Assembly (NCBI GenBank): GCA_016292805.1 | Contig: JAEDFM010000015.1 | Coordinates: 1-43,853 of the forward strand | Length of the DNA stretch: 43,853 nucleotides | Reading direction: 5' to 3' | Source: Treponema sp. | GTDB lineage: Bacteria; Spirochaetota; Spirochaetia; Treponematales; Treponemataceae | Shown here: one piece after another, positions 37,799 through 43,853 of the stretch | How the letters are laid out: each line of letters begins with the position of its first letter | How positions within the stretch are numbered: the stretch's first letter is position 1 | Translations under genes and position numbers: made by a program | The notes under the pieces: generated by a model | Seen by the model: the letters and a program-made list of their open reading frames with translations, nothing else | The model's database searches: none | Told to the model about the DNA's origin: nothing

Positions 37799-38789
37799 TA
37801 ACTGTTGCAGAAAGAGAAGCCTTAATCCGTTTAATAAGATTTCCTTCTGCAGTATTCATAATTTTACAAAGGCCACCAAAGTAAGCAAAACTGGTAGCAA
37901 TAAGACCATTACCCTTTGGTCTAATATTTGCCGCACACTGACTTAATGCAGTAAGAGCAGAAAGTTTAACTGCTTTTTCAATACCAGTCATTAAGGCACC
38001 CTGAGTAATCTTCCAACGTAAAACACTAAACAGAACTTTTCCCTGAGGCATAATCAGGCAGGAAATAATTACAAAGAGCCAGACCGAAATATGAGGCAGC
38101 AGCTTTATTTTACGGCCGCACATAAGCTGTGCACAAAAAGAAAGAACCATGCCAGCCACAAGTACAGGTATTTTTTTGAACACAACTATAAGAATAATCG
38201 AAGTACAAATCAACAGAATAAGGATGATATTTTTAGCAAAAGCTCCTTTCTTAGGGGCAGTGGCATCATCATCATCATCTTTTTTCTTTAATATTAACTG
38301 AGGAGAAAATTCTGGAATGTGGAGTACAAAGCTTAACCAGGCAGTAAGGATTCCGCTGAAAACCGAAAAACAAAGCATAGGACCTAAAAGCTCCATAGTG
38401 CCCTGCCCAAGGTAAAGGCTGCAAAGTAAAATCTGAATAAGGGCACTTACGGCAGATCCCAGCATAGAAACACCGTAAATACCAAGCAGGCCACCGCGGA
38501 ACAGTTTTACAAGAAGATACATTAAAAATCCGCTGACCACGGACTGAGAAACTGAAATTAAAAAGAAAGGTGTAAATAAGGTTCCAGAAACCAGGCAGCT
38601 GGAAATGGCTTTAATGAAAGTGAGAATTAAAAATTCCAGTGGGGACAGGGTAAATGCCAGAAGAATAGCAATGTTCCCCAGCCCCAGACGGAAAAATGGG
38701 ATAAAGCGGGGAATGAAAAGCTCCCCATAGGAGAATAAAAGAGTCAGGGATGCCAGATAAGCAATCCGGTTTTTATTGGACAACTGCAT
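37788..38789 (-). CDS. Gx transporter family/HepT-like membrane protein
   Basis: 333 residues from the ATG at 38789 (GGAGAG upstream); a TTG one codon before is not needed. It has multiple hydrophobic helices, starting IAYLASLTLLFSYGELFIPRFIPFFRLGLGNIAILLAF, the usual beginning of the Gx/heptaprenyl-diphosphate-synthase-component-I-like family. After about residue 170 comes a charged run of Asp/Lys (KKKDDDDDATAPKK), then a second membrane block (IILILLICTSIILIVVF) resembling ECF EcfT-like helices, so two modules may be fused. Its function is unproven; neighbours (NusG-II, ApbE) recur with it and suggest flavin- or quinone-linked redox (inference). It overlaps the NusG-II gene by 17 nt. Confidence 0.75.
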   Translation of the reverse strand: MQLSNKNRIAYLASLTLLFSYGELFIPRFIPFFRLGLGNIAILLAFTLSPLEFLILTFIKAISSCLVSGTLFTPFFLISVSQSVVSGFLMYLLVKLFRGGLLGIYGVSMLGSAVSALIQILLCSLYLGQGTMELLGPMLCFSVFSGILTAWLSFVLHIPEFSPQLILKKKDDDDDATAPKKGAFAKNIILILLICTSIILIVVFKKIPVLVAGMVLSFCAQLMCGRKIKLLPHISVWLFVIISCLIMPQGKVLFSVLRWKITQGALMTGIEKAVKLSALTALSQCAANIRPKGNGLIATSFAYFGGLCKIMNTAEGNLIKRIKASLSATVINE

Positions 38790-39129
38790 CAAACTCTCCG
38801 TAATCTATAACTCTGATAATTACTTTATTTGGAAGACAGACAATAGGGCTAGTCCAGCCCTGATCCACACAGGTTTTATTTGGGCAGCAGGAATCTGTAA
38901 TGCGGACCTTTCCGTCCTTAATTTCAAAGGTAGTTGGGCCAATCATTCCTTCTACTGTAAAGGTTCCGTTTTTAGAAAGGGAATATTCGTATTCCTGGCA
39001 GTCCGCATTAACACAAACAACAGAGCCTTTTTTAGAAACAGCCTTTACTGTAAGAAAAACACCGGCTGCAAGAATTACAAGAAAAACGAGTAAATCCAAA
39101 ATTTTAAGATTTGAAGAATGATTTTTCAA
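38773..39129 (-). CDS. NusG domain II-containing membrane-anchored protein
   Basis: 118 residues with a TTG start at 39129; no ATG is available in frame before the membrane segment. The N-terminal anchor (ILDLLVFLVILAAGVFLTV) is followed by an outward NusG-II domain: CVNADCQEYEYSLSKNGTF, MIGPTTFEIKDGKVRITDSCCPNKTCVDQGW and PIVCLPNKVIIRV. The Cys-containing SCCPNKTC...C pattern is conserved in this family and could be redox-active or bind metal. TATAAT lies 8 nt upstream, again with no Shine-Dalgarno, so initiation is near-leaderless. It probably forms an operon with the Gx protein. Confidence 0.85.
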   Translation of the reverse strand: MKNHSSNLKILDLLVFLVILAAGVFLTVKAVSKKGSVVCVNADCQEYEYSLSKNGTFTVEGMIGPTTFEIKDGKVRITDSCCPNKTCVDQGWTSPIVCLPNKVIIRVIDYGEFDAVVQ

Positions 39130-39178
39130 AGCAGTTTATTATACCCCATTCAGAAACCCCTCTCAAGGTTCAAATCAA

Positions 39179-39207
39179 TTGACTAAAACAGGGTTTTAGG
39201 GTAAATT
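39179..39207 (+). promoter_or_regulatory. Promoter of the SRP RNA gene
   Basis: TTGACT (39179-39184), exactly 17 nt, TAAATT (39202-39207). Predicted +1 at about 39214-39217, matching the first paired base of the RNA. Confidence 0.65.
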
Positions 39208-39216
39208 TCACTCATT

Positions 39217-39313
39217 GGGTCAGATGCCTTTCAAGTGTCTATCGCAAAACCCCGCCAGAGGAGGAATCCAGCAACGGTATGCGCTTAGAGCTGTGCTTAG
39301 GATTATCTGGCCC
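39217..39313 (+). ncRNA. ffs: Small (4.5S-type) signal recognition particle RNA
   Basis: 97 nt. It scaffolds Ffh and FtsY for cotranslational membrane targeting. The ends pair (GGGTCAGAT with ATCTGGCCC). The apical domain has the conserved AACCCCGCCAG on the 5' side and AGCAACGGTA on the 3' side, closing a GGA-GGAA-TCC hairpin with the GGAA tetraloop that binds Ffh/FtsY. The symmetric-loop AGCA is present. The apical stem pairs (GGA/UCC) are swapped relative to the common UCC/GGA, a compensatory change. A 17-nt-spaced promoter precedes it and a run of seven Ts follows. No protein gene is convincing here. Confidence 0.88.
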
Positions 39314-39346
39314 TTTTTTATTCGATATAAAACTGCTAAACAGGTT

Positions 39347-39375
39347 TTGACGATTATATTTTTATATGCTATATT
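39347..39375 (+). promoter_or_regulatory. Promoter of the putative antitoxin RNA
   Basis: TTGACG (39347-39352), exactly 17 nt, TATATT (39370-39375). Predicted +1 about 39381-39383. Confidence 0.6.
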
Positions 39376-39381
39376 TGAATA

Positions 39382-39465
39382 AAGGAAATGCCCTTTCGGG
39401 GTTATCTCCACGTAATTAGACAAAAGCCGCCATCGTGGGTCAAACAAATGGCGGCTTTACTTTTT
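39382..39465 (+). ncRNA. Putative small RNA convergent with a membrane-peptide gene
   Basis: About 84 nt between a good promoter and a rho-independent terminator. The 5' segment (39382-39409: AAGGAAATGCCCTTTCGGGG then TTATCTCC) repeats, in the same sense, the 5' leader of the convergent peptide mRNA. It ends in TCTCC, complementary to that mRNA's GGAGG. The 3' part is complementary to the peptide mRNA tail through the shared terminator. There is no ORF with a ribosome-binding site. Confidence 0.5.
39423..39465. terminator. Shared bidirectional terminator of the peptide/RNA pair
   Basis: Perfect 11-bp stem AAAGCCGCCAT/ATGGCGGCTTT with a 14-nt loop. Plus strand continues ACTTTTT. The minus-strand T-run is short (TTTT), so termination there may be weaker. 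Confidence 0.7.
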
Positions 39466-39562
39466 AACTCCTCTTATTTTTTAGGTAAGTGAGTATTGCT
39501 ATAACTGTACAGATAACAGTTGCTACACATGCAACAACTGCAATAATTCTGTCAAAAGTCAT
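39464..39562 (-). CDS. Small single-pass membrane peptide, type I toxin-like
   Basis: 32 residues, from ATG 39562 to TAA 39464. The start (MTFDRI) is polar, a hydrophobic segment covers about residues 6-25 (IIAVVACVATVICTVIAIL), and the tail is basic (TYLKNKRS). This layout fits Fst/TxpA-like and holin-like type I toxins and also other regulatory small membrane proteins. A strong ribosome-binding site (GGGAGG, 6 nt from the ATG) and a promoter at 39649-39677 support it as a real gene. The GGGAGG can pair with UCUCCCA in its own leader, suggesting controlled translation. Sequence identity to a named family is not claimed. Confidence 0.65.
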   Translation of the reverse strand: MTFDRIIAVVACVATVICTVIAILTYLKNKRS

Positions 39563-39608
39563 AAGCAAGCCTCCCATAATCAAATTTCAGCAAAAGCTGA
39601 TTGAGCTT

Positions 39609-39641
39609 GGGAGATAACCGCCTTTGAAAGGACATTTCCTT
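39609..39641 (-). promoter_or_regulatory. Leader repeat and anti-Shine-Dalgarno of the membrane-peptide mRNA
   Basis: Minus-strand AAGGAAATGTCCTTTC, then GG, then TTATCTCCC. It is nearly identical to the start of the convergent RNA (39382-39409), forming an inverted repeat in the DNA. UCUCCCA at its end pairs with UGGGAGG of the ribosome-binding site (7 bp including one G-U). Confidence 0.55.
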
Positions 39642-39648
39642 AATAATC

Positions 39649-39677
39649 AGTATACTATACAACAAAAATTCTGTATA
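39649..39677 (-). promoter_or_regulatory. Promoter of the membrane-peptide mRNA
   Basis: Minus-strand TATACA (39672-39677), 17 nt, TATACT (39649-39654). The leader would be about 80 nt. Confidence 0.5.
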
Positions 39678-39736
39678 GTAACTAGTATCTATCTTATCAC
39701 AATAACTGTACGGATTTTTACTATTCTTCCTACCCC

Positions 39737-42700
39737 TTACTCAAACCGGAACCACTTGAAGTCAAAGTTACAGCCTGGGAGGAATACGAAGCTTACTTTG
39801 TTTGAGCCTGTAATTGGGGCTAAATTGAAAGTTTTTTCTTCGTAATCCTGAGTGTGGGCAAATTCTATTACATCTGTTCTAACAGAACCATCGCTGGCAA
39901 AAATTTTCAGGTTGATGGTGTTGTTGTCTGTATTTGATTTACCGCAGATTGTAAGCTTTGTGGCCTGATGGTCTGCAAAATCCATATGGGCAAAGTCCAG
40001 GTTTACATTGTTGCCAATTCCTTCTACGGCCTGTGGCGTTCTGGTAAATGTATCTCCTACAATATCGTTGGCATCTAGAGCACGGATTTTAGAAAGAGCC
40101 TTTAGAGTTTTGTCAAAATAGAAGCCGTGAATTACCAGTTCTGTTGGTAAAACTATAGAGATTGTGTGAACTCCGTATAGACGTTTGCTAAGAGTAAACA
40201 CATTTTCGCTAAAGGTATTGTAGATAGATTCATGCCTGTAAGTGAATTTTCCAAGACATTCGCCAGTACCAGCGTCCGGTGCACCTTCTTCCCTTGTGGT
40301 GCCGCAGCCAGGTTTTCCATCCCAAACTTCCACCGGCAGCTCCAGGTCAAAGCTGAAAATTGGCAGGTGAATAGAATCCGCACCATCGTTACCAAAATCA
40401 ACCTTATCAAAACTAAGCCAGGTTGGACCAATTCCACGGTTAGCAATACCGCTTTCCAGGCTTACAACAGGACGTGTTTTACTTGTGTCCCAGCCAGTCA
40501 GGCGGCAGGCTTCTACAAGCTTATAAGGATCCAGTTTAGGATTTCCAACACCTTCCACAGTAAAGTTCAAATCACTTAAAACTTCATCGTATGGAGTACC
40601 ATTATGGGCAGTACAGCGAAGAATACATTCCCCGTCGCCAATAGCAGTAATAACCCCGCTTTCCGTTCCAGTACCTGCCCCTTGAATATCTGTTACGCTG
40701 ATGTTATCGCTGGCAACACATTCTTTAAGCACAGGATTCCAGTTGATTTCCTTACAAGTTGCATTTTCAGGATAAACCTTTGCAGTTATCTTCAGCTCCT
40801 TATTTTCTGGAGTAAGCTTTGTAGAACCAGTACAAATAATTTCAATTTTGCGGGAAGGAATTGTATCTTCCACAGGATGTACAGCTAAATATGGAGCAGC
40901 TTCAACCCATTGTTTTCCATCATACTTAATAGAAACCGTAGGAAGCTGAGCACTGGCAGCAGTTAGAACAAAGCTGGCACCAGGCTTTTTACTGCGGATG
41001 ATTGCTACAAGACGGTTTGCAAAAAGACGACGGGTATGAGTTGTTTTGTTATCAGGTTTGTATTCGTCGTAATCAGTAGAATCTCCATTGTCCATACCAA
41101 CCAGTTCAGCATTGCCAGCAACATTTACAGTAATATAGTTACGGGCATTTTCAACCAAAGTTCCATTTTTATCGGCAACCATTATATCTACAAAGAACAA
41201 ATCGCCAGTATCACCAGTTTCTGGTTCCAGAACAATCTGACTAGGGTCTTCAAAAGACCGTTTGGTTTCTCTTGCTATTTCACTACCCTGCTCATCATAT
41301 GCCACGGCTGTAATTTCGCCCTTGTGATATTCTACCTGCCAGCGACCAAAAGGTTCCTTTCCATCAATGTGATTAATTTTCTGGTAACCTAAAGATTTAC
41401 CATTAAAGAAAAGTTCAACCCCAGCCCCATTTGTGTAGGCCTTTACATCAATAAGCTGACCTTCGTTCCAGTCCCAGTAAGGAAGAAGATGAACAAAAGG
41501 CTCAGCATTTTTTCCAGCCCATTCAGATTTAAAAAGATAGAAAGTGTCCTTAGGGAATCCAGCAGTATCAATCTGACCAAAGTAAGAGTTTTTAGAATGA
41601 TAAGGTGTTGGCTCACCAATGTAATCCCAGCCAGTCCAAATGTACTGACCAGCACTAAAAGGACAGTCGCGGTCAGCAGCAATTACAGTCTGAGTATTTA
41701 CAGCACCCCAGGTTGTAGTACAGTTACCCAAGGTTGAACACTGGCCGTCACTAAAAGTAACCAGCTTAAGACTTTCAGGAAAGTGATAGATTCCACGACT
41801 CTGAACAGTAGAACAGGTTTCAGAACCATAAATCTTCCATTCAGGATATTTTGCATGATGTTCATCGTAGAGTCGTTCCAGATAGTTATAGCCCACAGTA
41901 TCAATTTCTGTAGCACAGTGCTGGGCGCCATCAGTCATCATATAATTTGATGCAATAGTTATTGGAGCAACCCGCTCAGGATCGTTATCTACAACATATT
42001 TGTAAAGCTTCTTTGTAATTTCGTAGCCGTTACCAATGTGAGTATCATAAATTTCGTTTCCAATAGACCACATTAAAAGACAAGGATGATTACGGTCCTT
42101 ACGAACCCAGTTAGCTACATCCCGTTCACACCAGTCGTTAAAGTAATTTCCGTAATCAAATGGAGTTTTTGGTTTTTCCCACATATCAAAAGCTTCGTCG
42201 TCAACCAGAATACCCATTTCATCACACAGGTCCATCCATGCAGCAGGAGGAGGATTATGAGAACAGCGAACCGAGTTCACACCCATTTCCTTAAGCTTAG
42301 CAAACTGACGGCGCTGAGCATTTACATCAAATGCAGAACCAAGAGCACCGTGATCGTGATGATGGCAGGCGCCGTAAATTTTTATGTGTCTGCCATTTAA
42401 GAAAAAGCCCTTGTCTTTATGGAACACCGCAGTTTTGTAGCCGCAGTGCTGAGTTATAGAATCAATCACATTACCCTGCTTATCTAAAAGCTGAGTTGTA
42501 GCAATGTAAAAGAATGGATCATCAATATCCCAAAGATGAGGAGAATTAACAGAGTGTTCAGAAATAACCTTATTGCCTTCTACATTAGAAGATGATGTGA
42601 TTAAAAGTGCGCCAGTTTTGTCCGCAATTGTAGTCACAACCTTGTGGCCGTCAACAGGTCCTTCCACTTCTACACTGATTTTTGTTTTCCAGATATTTGC

Positions 42701-43231
42701 ATCATCCGTAATTTTATTACTGATGTAAAGACCGTCAGTTGGAAGATAAGTAAGGGCAGAATTAATAAAGGTAACATCCCGGAAAATACCAGCACCAGAA
42801 TACCAGCGGGTATTACAGTTCTGGTAAACCACCAGAACTTCTATAAGGTTTTCACCCTCCTGTACAAAGCTGGAAATATCAATTTCAAAAGTAGCGTAAC
42901 CGTATTTCCACTCCCCCGCCTTTTTACCATTGACCCAGACTCCACAGTTCATGTAGACACCTTCAAAGCGGAGCACATTGCGGCGATTTTCTACCTGTTC
43001 CTTACTAAGTGCAAAACTTTTTTTATAACAGCCAACCGAGTTTTTATACAAATCTTTAACATGCCAGATCATCCAGTCATGAGGAACCGTTACCGGCCTG
43101 TAAAGCAAGGATTGAGTCTGCTCATAAAATTGTTCCGGATTAAAAAGGACAGGCTTACCATCCTTATACATTGATTCATTAGTAATACCAAGCTCAGCAA
43201 ACTGCCAGCCGTCATTAAATAAAGTTTTCAT
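39737..43231 (-). CDS. GH2 family beta-galactosidase-like enzyme with C-terminal Ig-like and carbohydrate-binding modules
   Basis: 1164 residues. N-terminal jelly roll (1-160: VTVPHDWMIWHVKDLYKNSVGCYKKSF), Ig-like domain, then an (alpha/beta)8 barrel from about 265 (KGFFLNGRHIKIYGACHHHDHG). The catalytic acid is Glu393 (MWSIGNEIYD) and the nucleophile Glu471 (IYGSETCS). Later parts: Ig-like domains (about 670-780), a Big_2-like module (about 790-890), and a terminal beta sandwich resembling CBM6 (KLTICGKSNTDNNTINLKIF to FKWFRFE). Exo-acting beta-galactosidase or a related activity is expected; the exact sugar is undecided. No signal peptide is visible, unusual for an enzyme with several appended binding modules. 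A TATACT box lies 7 nt before the ATG. Confidence 0.92.
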   Translation of the reverse strand: MKTLFNDGWQFAELGITNESMYKDGKPVLFNPEQFYEQTQSLLYRPVTVPHDWMIWHVKDLYKNSVGCYKKSFALSKEQVENRRNVLRFEGVYMNCGVWVNGKKAGEWKYGYATFEIDISSFVQEGENLIEVLVVYQNCNTRWYSGAGIFRDVTFINSALTYLPTDGLYISNKITDDANIWKTKISVEVEGPVDGHKVVTTIADKTGALLITSSSNVEGNKVISEHSVNSPHLWDIDDPFFYIATTQLLDKQGNVIDSITQHCGYKTAVFHKDKGFFLNGRHIKIYGACHHHDHGALGSAFDVNAQRRQFAKLKEMGVNSVRCSHNPPPAAWMDLCDEMGILVDDEAFDMWEKPKTPFDYGNYFNDWCERDVANWVRKDRNHPCLLMWSIGNEIYDTHIGNGYEITKKLYKYVVDNDPERVAPITIASNYMMTDGAQHCATEIDTVGYNYLERLYDEHHAKYPEWKIYGSETCSTVQSRGIYHFPESLKLVTFSDGQCSTLGNCTTTWGAVNTQTVIAADRDCPFSAGQYIWTGWDYIGEPTPYHSKNSYFGQIDTAGFPKDTFYLFKSEWAGKNAEPFVHLLPYWDWNEGQLIDVKAYTNGAGVELFFNGKSLGYQKINHIDGKEPFGRWQVEYHKGEITAVAYDEQGSEIARETKRSFEDPSQIVLEPETGDTGDLFFVDIMVADKNGTLVENARNYITVNVAGNAELVGMDNGDSTDYDEYKPDNKTTHTRRLFANRLVAIIRSKKPGASFVLTAASAQLPTVSIKYDGKQWVEAAPYLAVHPVEDTIPSRKIEIICTGSTKLTPENKELKITAKVYPENATCKEINWNPVLKECVASDNISVTDIQGAGTGTESGVITAIGDGECILRCTAHNGTPYDEVLSDLNFTVEGVGNPKLDPYKLVEACRLTGWDTSKTRPVVSLESGIANRGIGPTWLSFDKVDFGNDGADSIHLPIFSFDLELPVEVWDGKPGCGTTREEGAPDAGTGECLGKFTYRHESIYNTFSENVFTLSKRLYGVHTISIVLPTELVIHGFYFDKTLKALSKIRALDANDIVGDTFTRTPQAVEGIGNNVNLDFAHMDFADHQATKLTICGKSNTDNNTINLKIFASDGSVRTDVIEFAHTQDYEEKTFNLAPITGSNKVSFVFLPGCNFDFKWFRFE

Positions 43232-43238
43232 ATGTGTA

Positions 43239-43244
43239 AGTATA
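43239..43244 (-). promoter_or_regulatory. -10 box of the GH2 gene, leaderless start
   Basis: Minus-strand TATACT, 7 nt, ATG 43231. There is no Shine-Dalgarno; TTGCTT at an 18-nt spacing could be a weak -35. Confidence 0.5.
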
Positions 43245-43260
43245 AAACAGAAATTATCTA

Positions 43261-43566
43261 CTAAGCAACAAATATATCATTCGAATTATATTCAAAACTT
43301 TTTTCATACATATATTCAGGAGCACAATCAATTTCTTCATCTTTCCAAGTTACAACACCATGAACAATTGTTGGATTACTAAAGATGTTCATATCCTCCA
43401 AAGGTAAAAATGCGGGACCATTCAAAACTGTTGAATCAAATAATCTTGTCTCTCCATTTGAAAAAGTTAACAACATCATTCTATCTTTTAAAACTTTCAC
43501 CGAAGTAATTTTTAACATTTCTGTTTCTGTGGCACTACCACAAACAAATCCATCATGAATAAACAT
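43261..43566 (-). CDS. DUF2442-family small protein
   Basis: 101 residues. DUF2442 core: KITSVKVLKDRMMLLTFSNGETRLFDSTVL, then AFLPLEDMNIFSNPTIVHGVVTWKDEEIDCAPEYMYEKSF. The W-x-x-E-x-D-x-A-P-E pattern near the end is diagnostic. Family members are often encoded directly after a DUF4160 gene and are suspected toxin-antitoxin-like modules; function is unproven. AAGGAG lies just before the ATG. The upstream partner here is only a remnant (43576-43719). Confidence 0.85.
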   Translation of the reverse strand: MFIHDGFVCGSATETEMLKITSVKVLKDRMMLLTFSNGETRLFDSTVLNGPAFLPLEDMNIFSNPTIVHGVVTWKDEEIDCAPEYMYEKSFEYNSNDIFVA

Positions 43567-43575
43567 ATTGACTCC

Positions 43576-43719
43576 TTACTCTAATGGCTTAATCTTATCA
43601 AATGGAATTGACCTAACGGCTTTATTCCAAGCATCATATAATTCTTCTTCATGTATAGCAAGCCAACCTGATAACATTCTGTATTGTCTCTGTGGTAACC
43701 TTCCTTTATATAATATATG
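43576..43719 (-). pseudogene. 5'-truncated DUF4160 remnant
   Basis: The minus-strand reading frame ends 9 nt before the DUF2442 start. It reads ILYKGRLPQRQYRMLSGWLAIHEEELYDAW and ends IPFDKIKPLE, which matches the C-terminal half of DUF4160 proteins (LP-x-R-x-x-x-x-x-x-W-x-x-x-H-x-E-E-L-x-x-x-W). In-frame TAA at 43720-43722 blocks extension, and the N-terminal His-rich half is missing. Only an internal ATG could start a 33-residue peptide. The break lies near an AT-rich stretch and the tandem repeats. Confidence 0.7.
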
Positions 43720-43750
43720 TTATATATTATAATACTACAATTAATTTTTT

Positions 43751-43853
43751 GGATTGCCACGTCGCTTCGCTCCTCGCAATGACACGTGATAATAACAATG
43801 GATTGCCACGTCGCTCCGCTCCTCGCAATGACACGTGGTAATAACAGTGGATT
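43751..43853. repeat. 49-bp tandem repeats with internal hairpin, running off the window
   Basis: Two full units start at 43751 and 43800, and a third begins at 43849. Each begins GGATTGCCACGTCGCT and contains ATTGC/GCAAT and CACGT/ACGTG arms around CGCTCCTCG. Units differ at a few positions (TTCGCT against TCCGCT). It resembles widespread intergenic repeats seen in unrelated bacteria. Confidence 0.85.

Noticed and set aside
39220..39447. 75-residue minus-strand ORF
   Set aside because: It overlaps the SRP RNA, the small RNA and their promoter; no ribosome-binding site; composition explained by the RNA.
42644..43174. 176-residue plus-strand ORF
   Set aside because: Antisense shadow of the GH2 gene; no domain seen.
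43751..43853. Possible CRISPR array at the right edge
   Set aside because: The units are contiguous 49-bp tandem repeats with no variable spacers; the whole unit repeats with point differences.

Overview
The gene content and moderately AT-rich base composition suggest a saccharolytic, host-associated Treponema-like spirochaete (inference from content, not from a marker gene). Supporting hints are a FecR/CHASE2-cyclase envelope operon, a YihY protein fused to a cyclic-nucleotide-binding domain, a CBS-type family II pyrophosphatase, a Gx-transporter/NusG-II/ApbE set, and unlinked glycosidases for plant and host glycans (GH27, GH43, GH16, GH2, galactokinase).

Layout. 1-2041: 5' part of a tRNA-Gln, a CBM48-like small protein and a D,D-carboxypeptidase, all minus. 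2037-2485: gene-free and full of inverted repeats. 2486-7238: asnS, yihY-CNBD and a long-form guaA, plus. 7374-11026: CBS-pyrophosphatase (minus) divergent from a PHP protein and galK (plus). 11246-17899: a four-gene minus operon of two beta-rich exported proteins with transglutaminase-like C-termini, a FecR-like protein and a CHASE2 adenylate cyclase. 18021-22058: Na/Pi symporter (minus) divergent from a lipoprotein plus phosphodiesterase pair, then an MBL-fold hydrolase. 22221-26086: clpP, a UPF0158-GNAT fusion and a DbpA-type RNA-binding protein, preceded by a fusion of both bacterial N-degron transferases (Bpt and Aat). 26247-33856: GH27, a Cys-less PurF homologue, a YugP peptidase, and a GH43/acetylesterase operon. 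33990-35167: three tRNAs, a duplicated tRNA 3' end and hicAB. 35222-39129: GH16, a small exported protein, and the ApbE/Gx/NusG-II set. 39217-39655: SRP RNA followed by a probable small-membrane-peptide/antisense-RNA locus. 39737-43853: GH2 enzyme, DUF2442, a DUF4160 remnant and tandem repeats.

Patterns across the window. (1) At least eleven start codons lie 6-7 nt after a good -10 box with no Shine-Dalgarno, which predicts leaderless mRNAs, mostly for first genes of operons; downstream genes usually have GGAG-type sites. (2) At least three dispersed repeat families occupy the intergenic space. One of them also supplies about 30 in-frame residues to the linker of the Bpt-Aat fusion. Another is a hairpin whose two stems change sequence while pairing and a two-base GT bulge are kept. 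(3) cAMP signalling appears twice (adenylate cyclase; YihY-CNBD).

Best candidates for something undescribed: the convergent peptide/RNA pair at 39381-39655, the Bpt-Aat fusion beside clpP with its repeat-derived linker, and the covarying GTTAAAA hairpin family.
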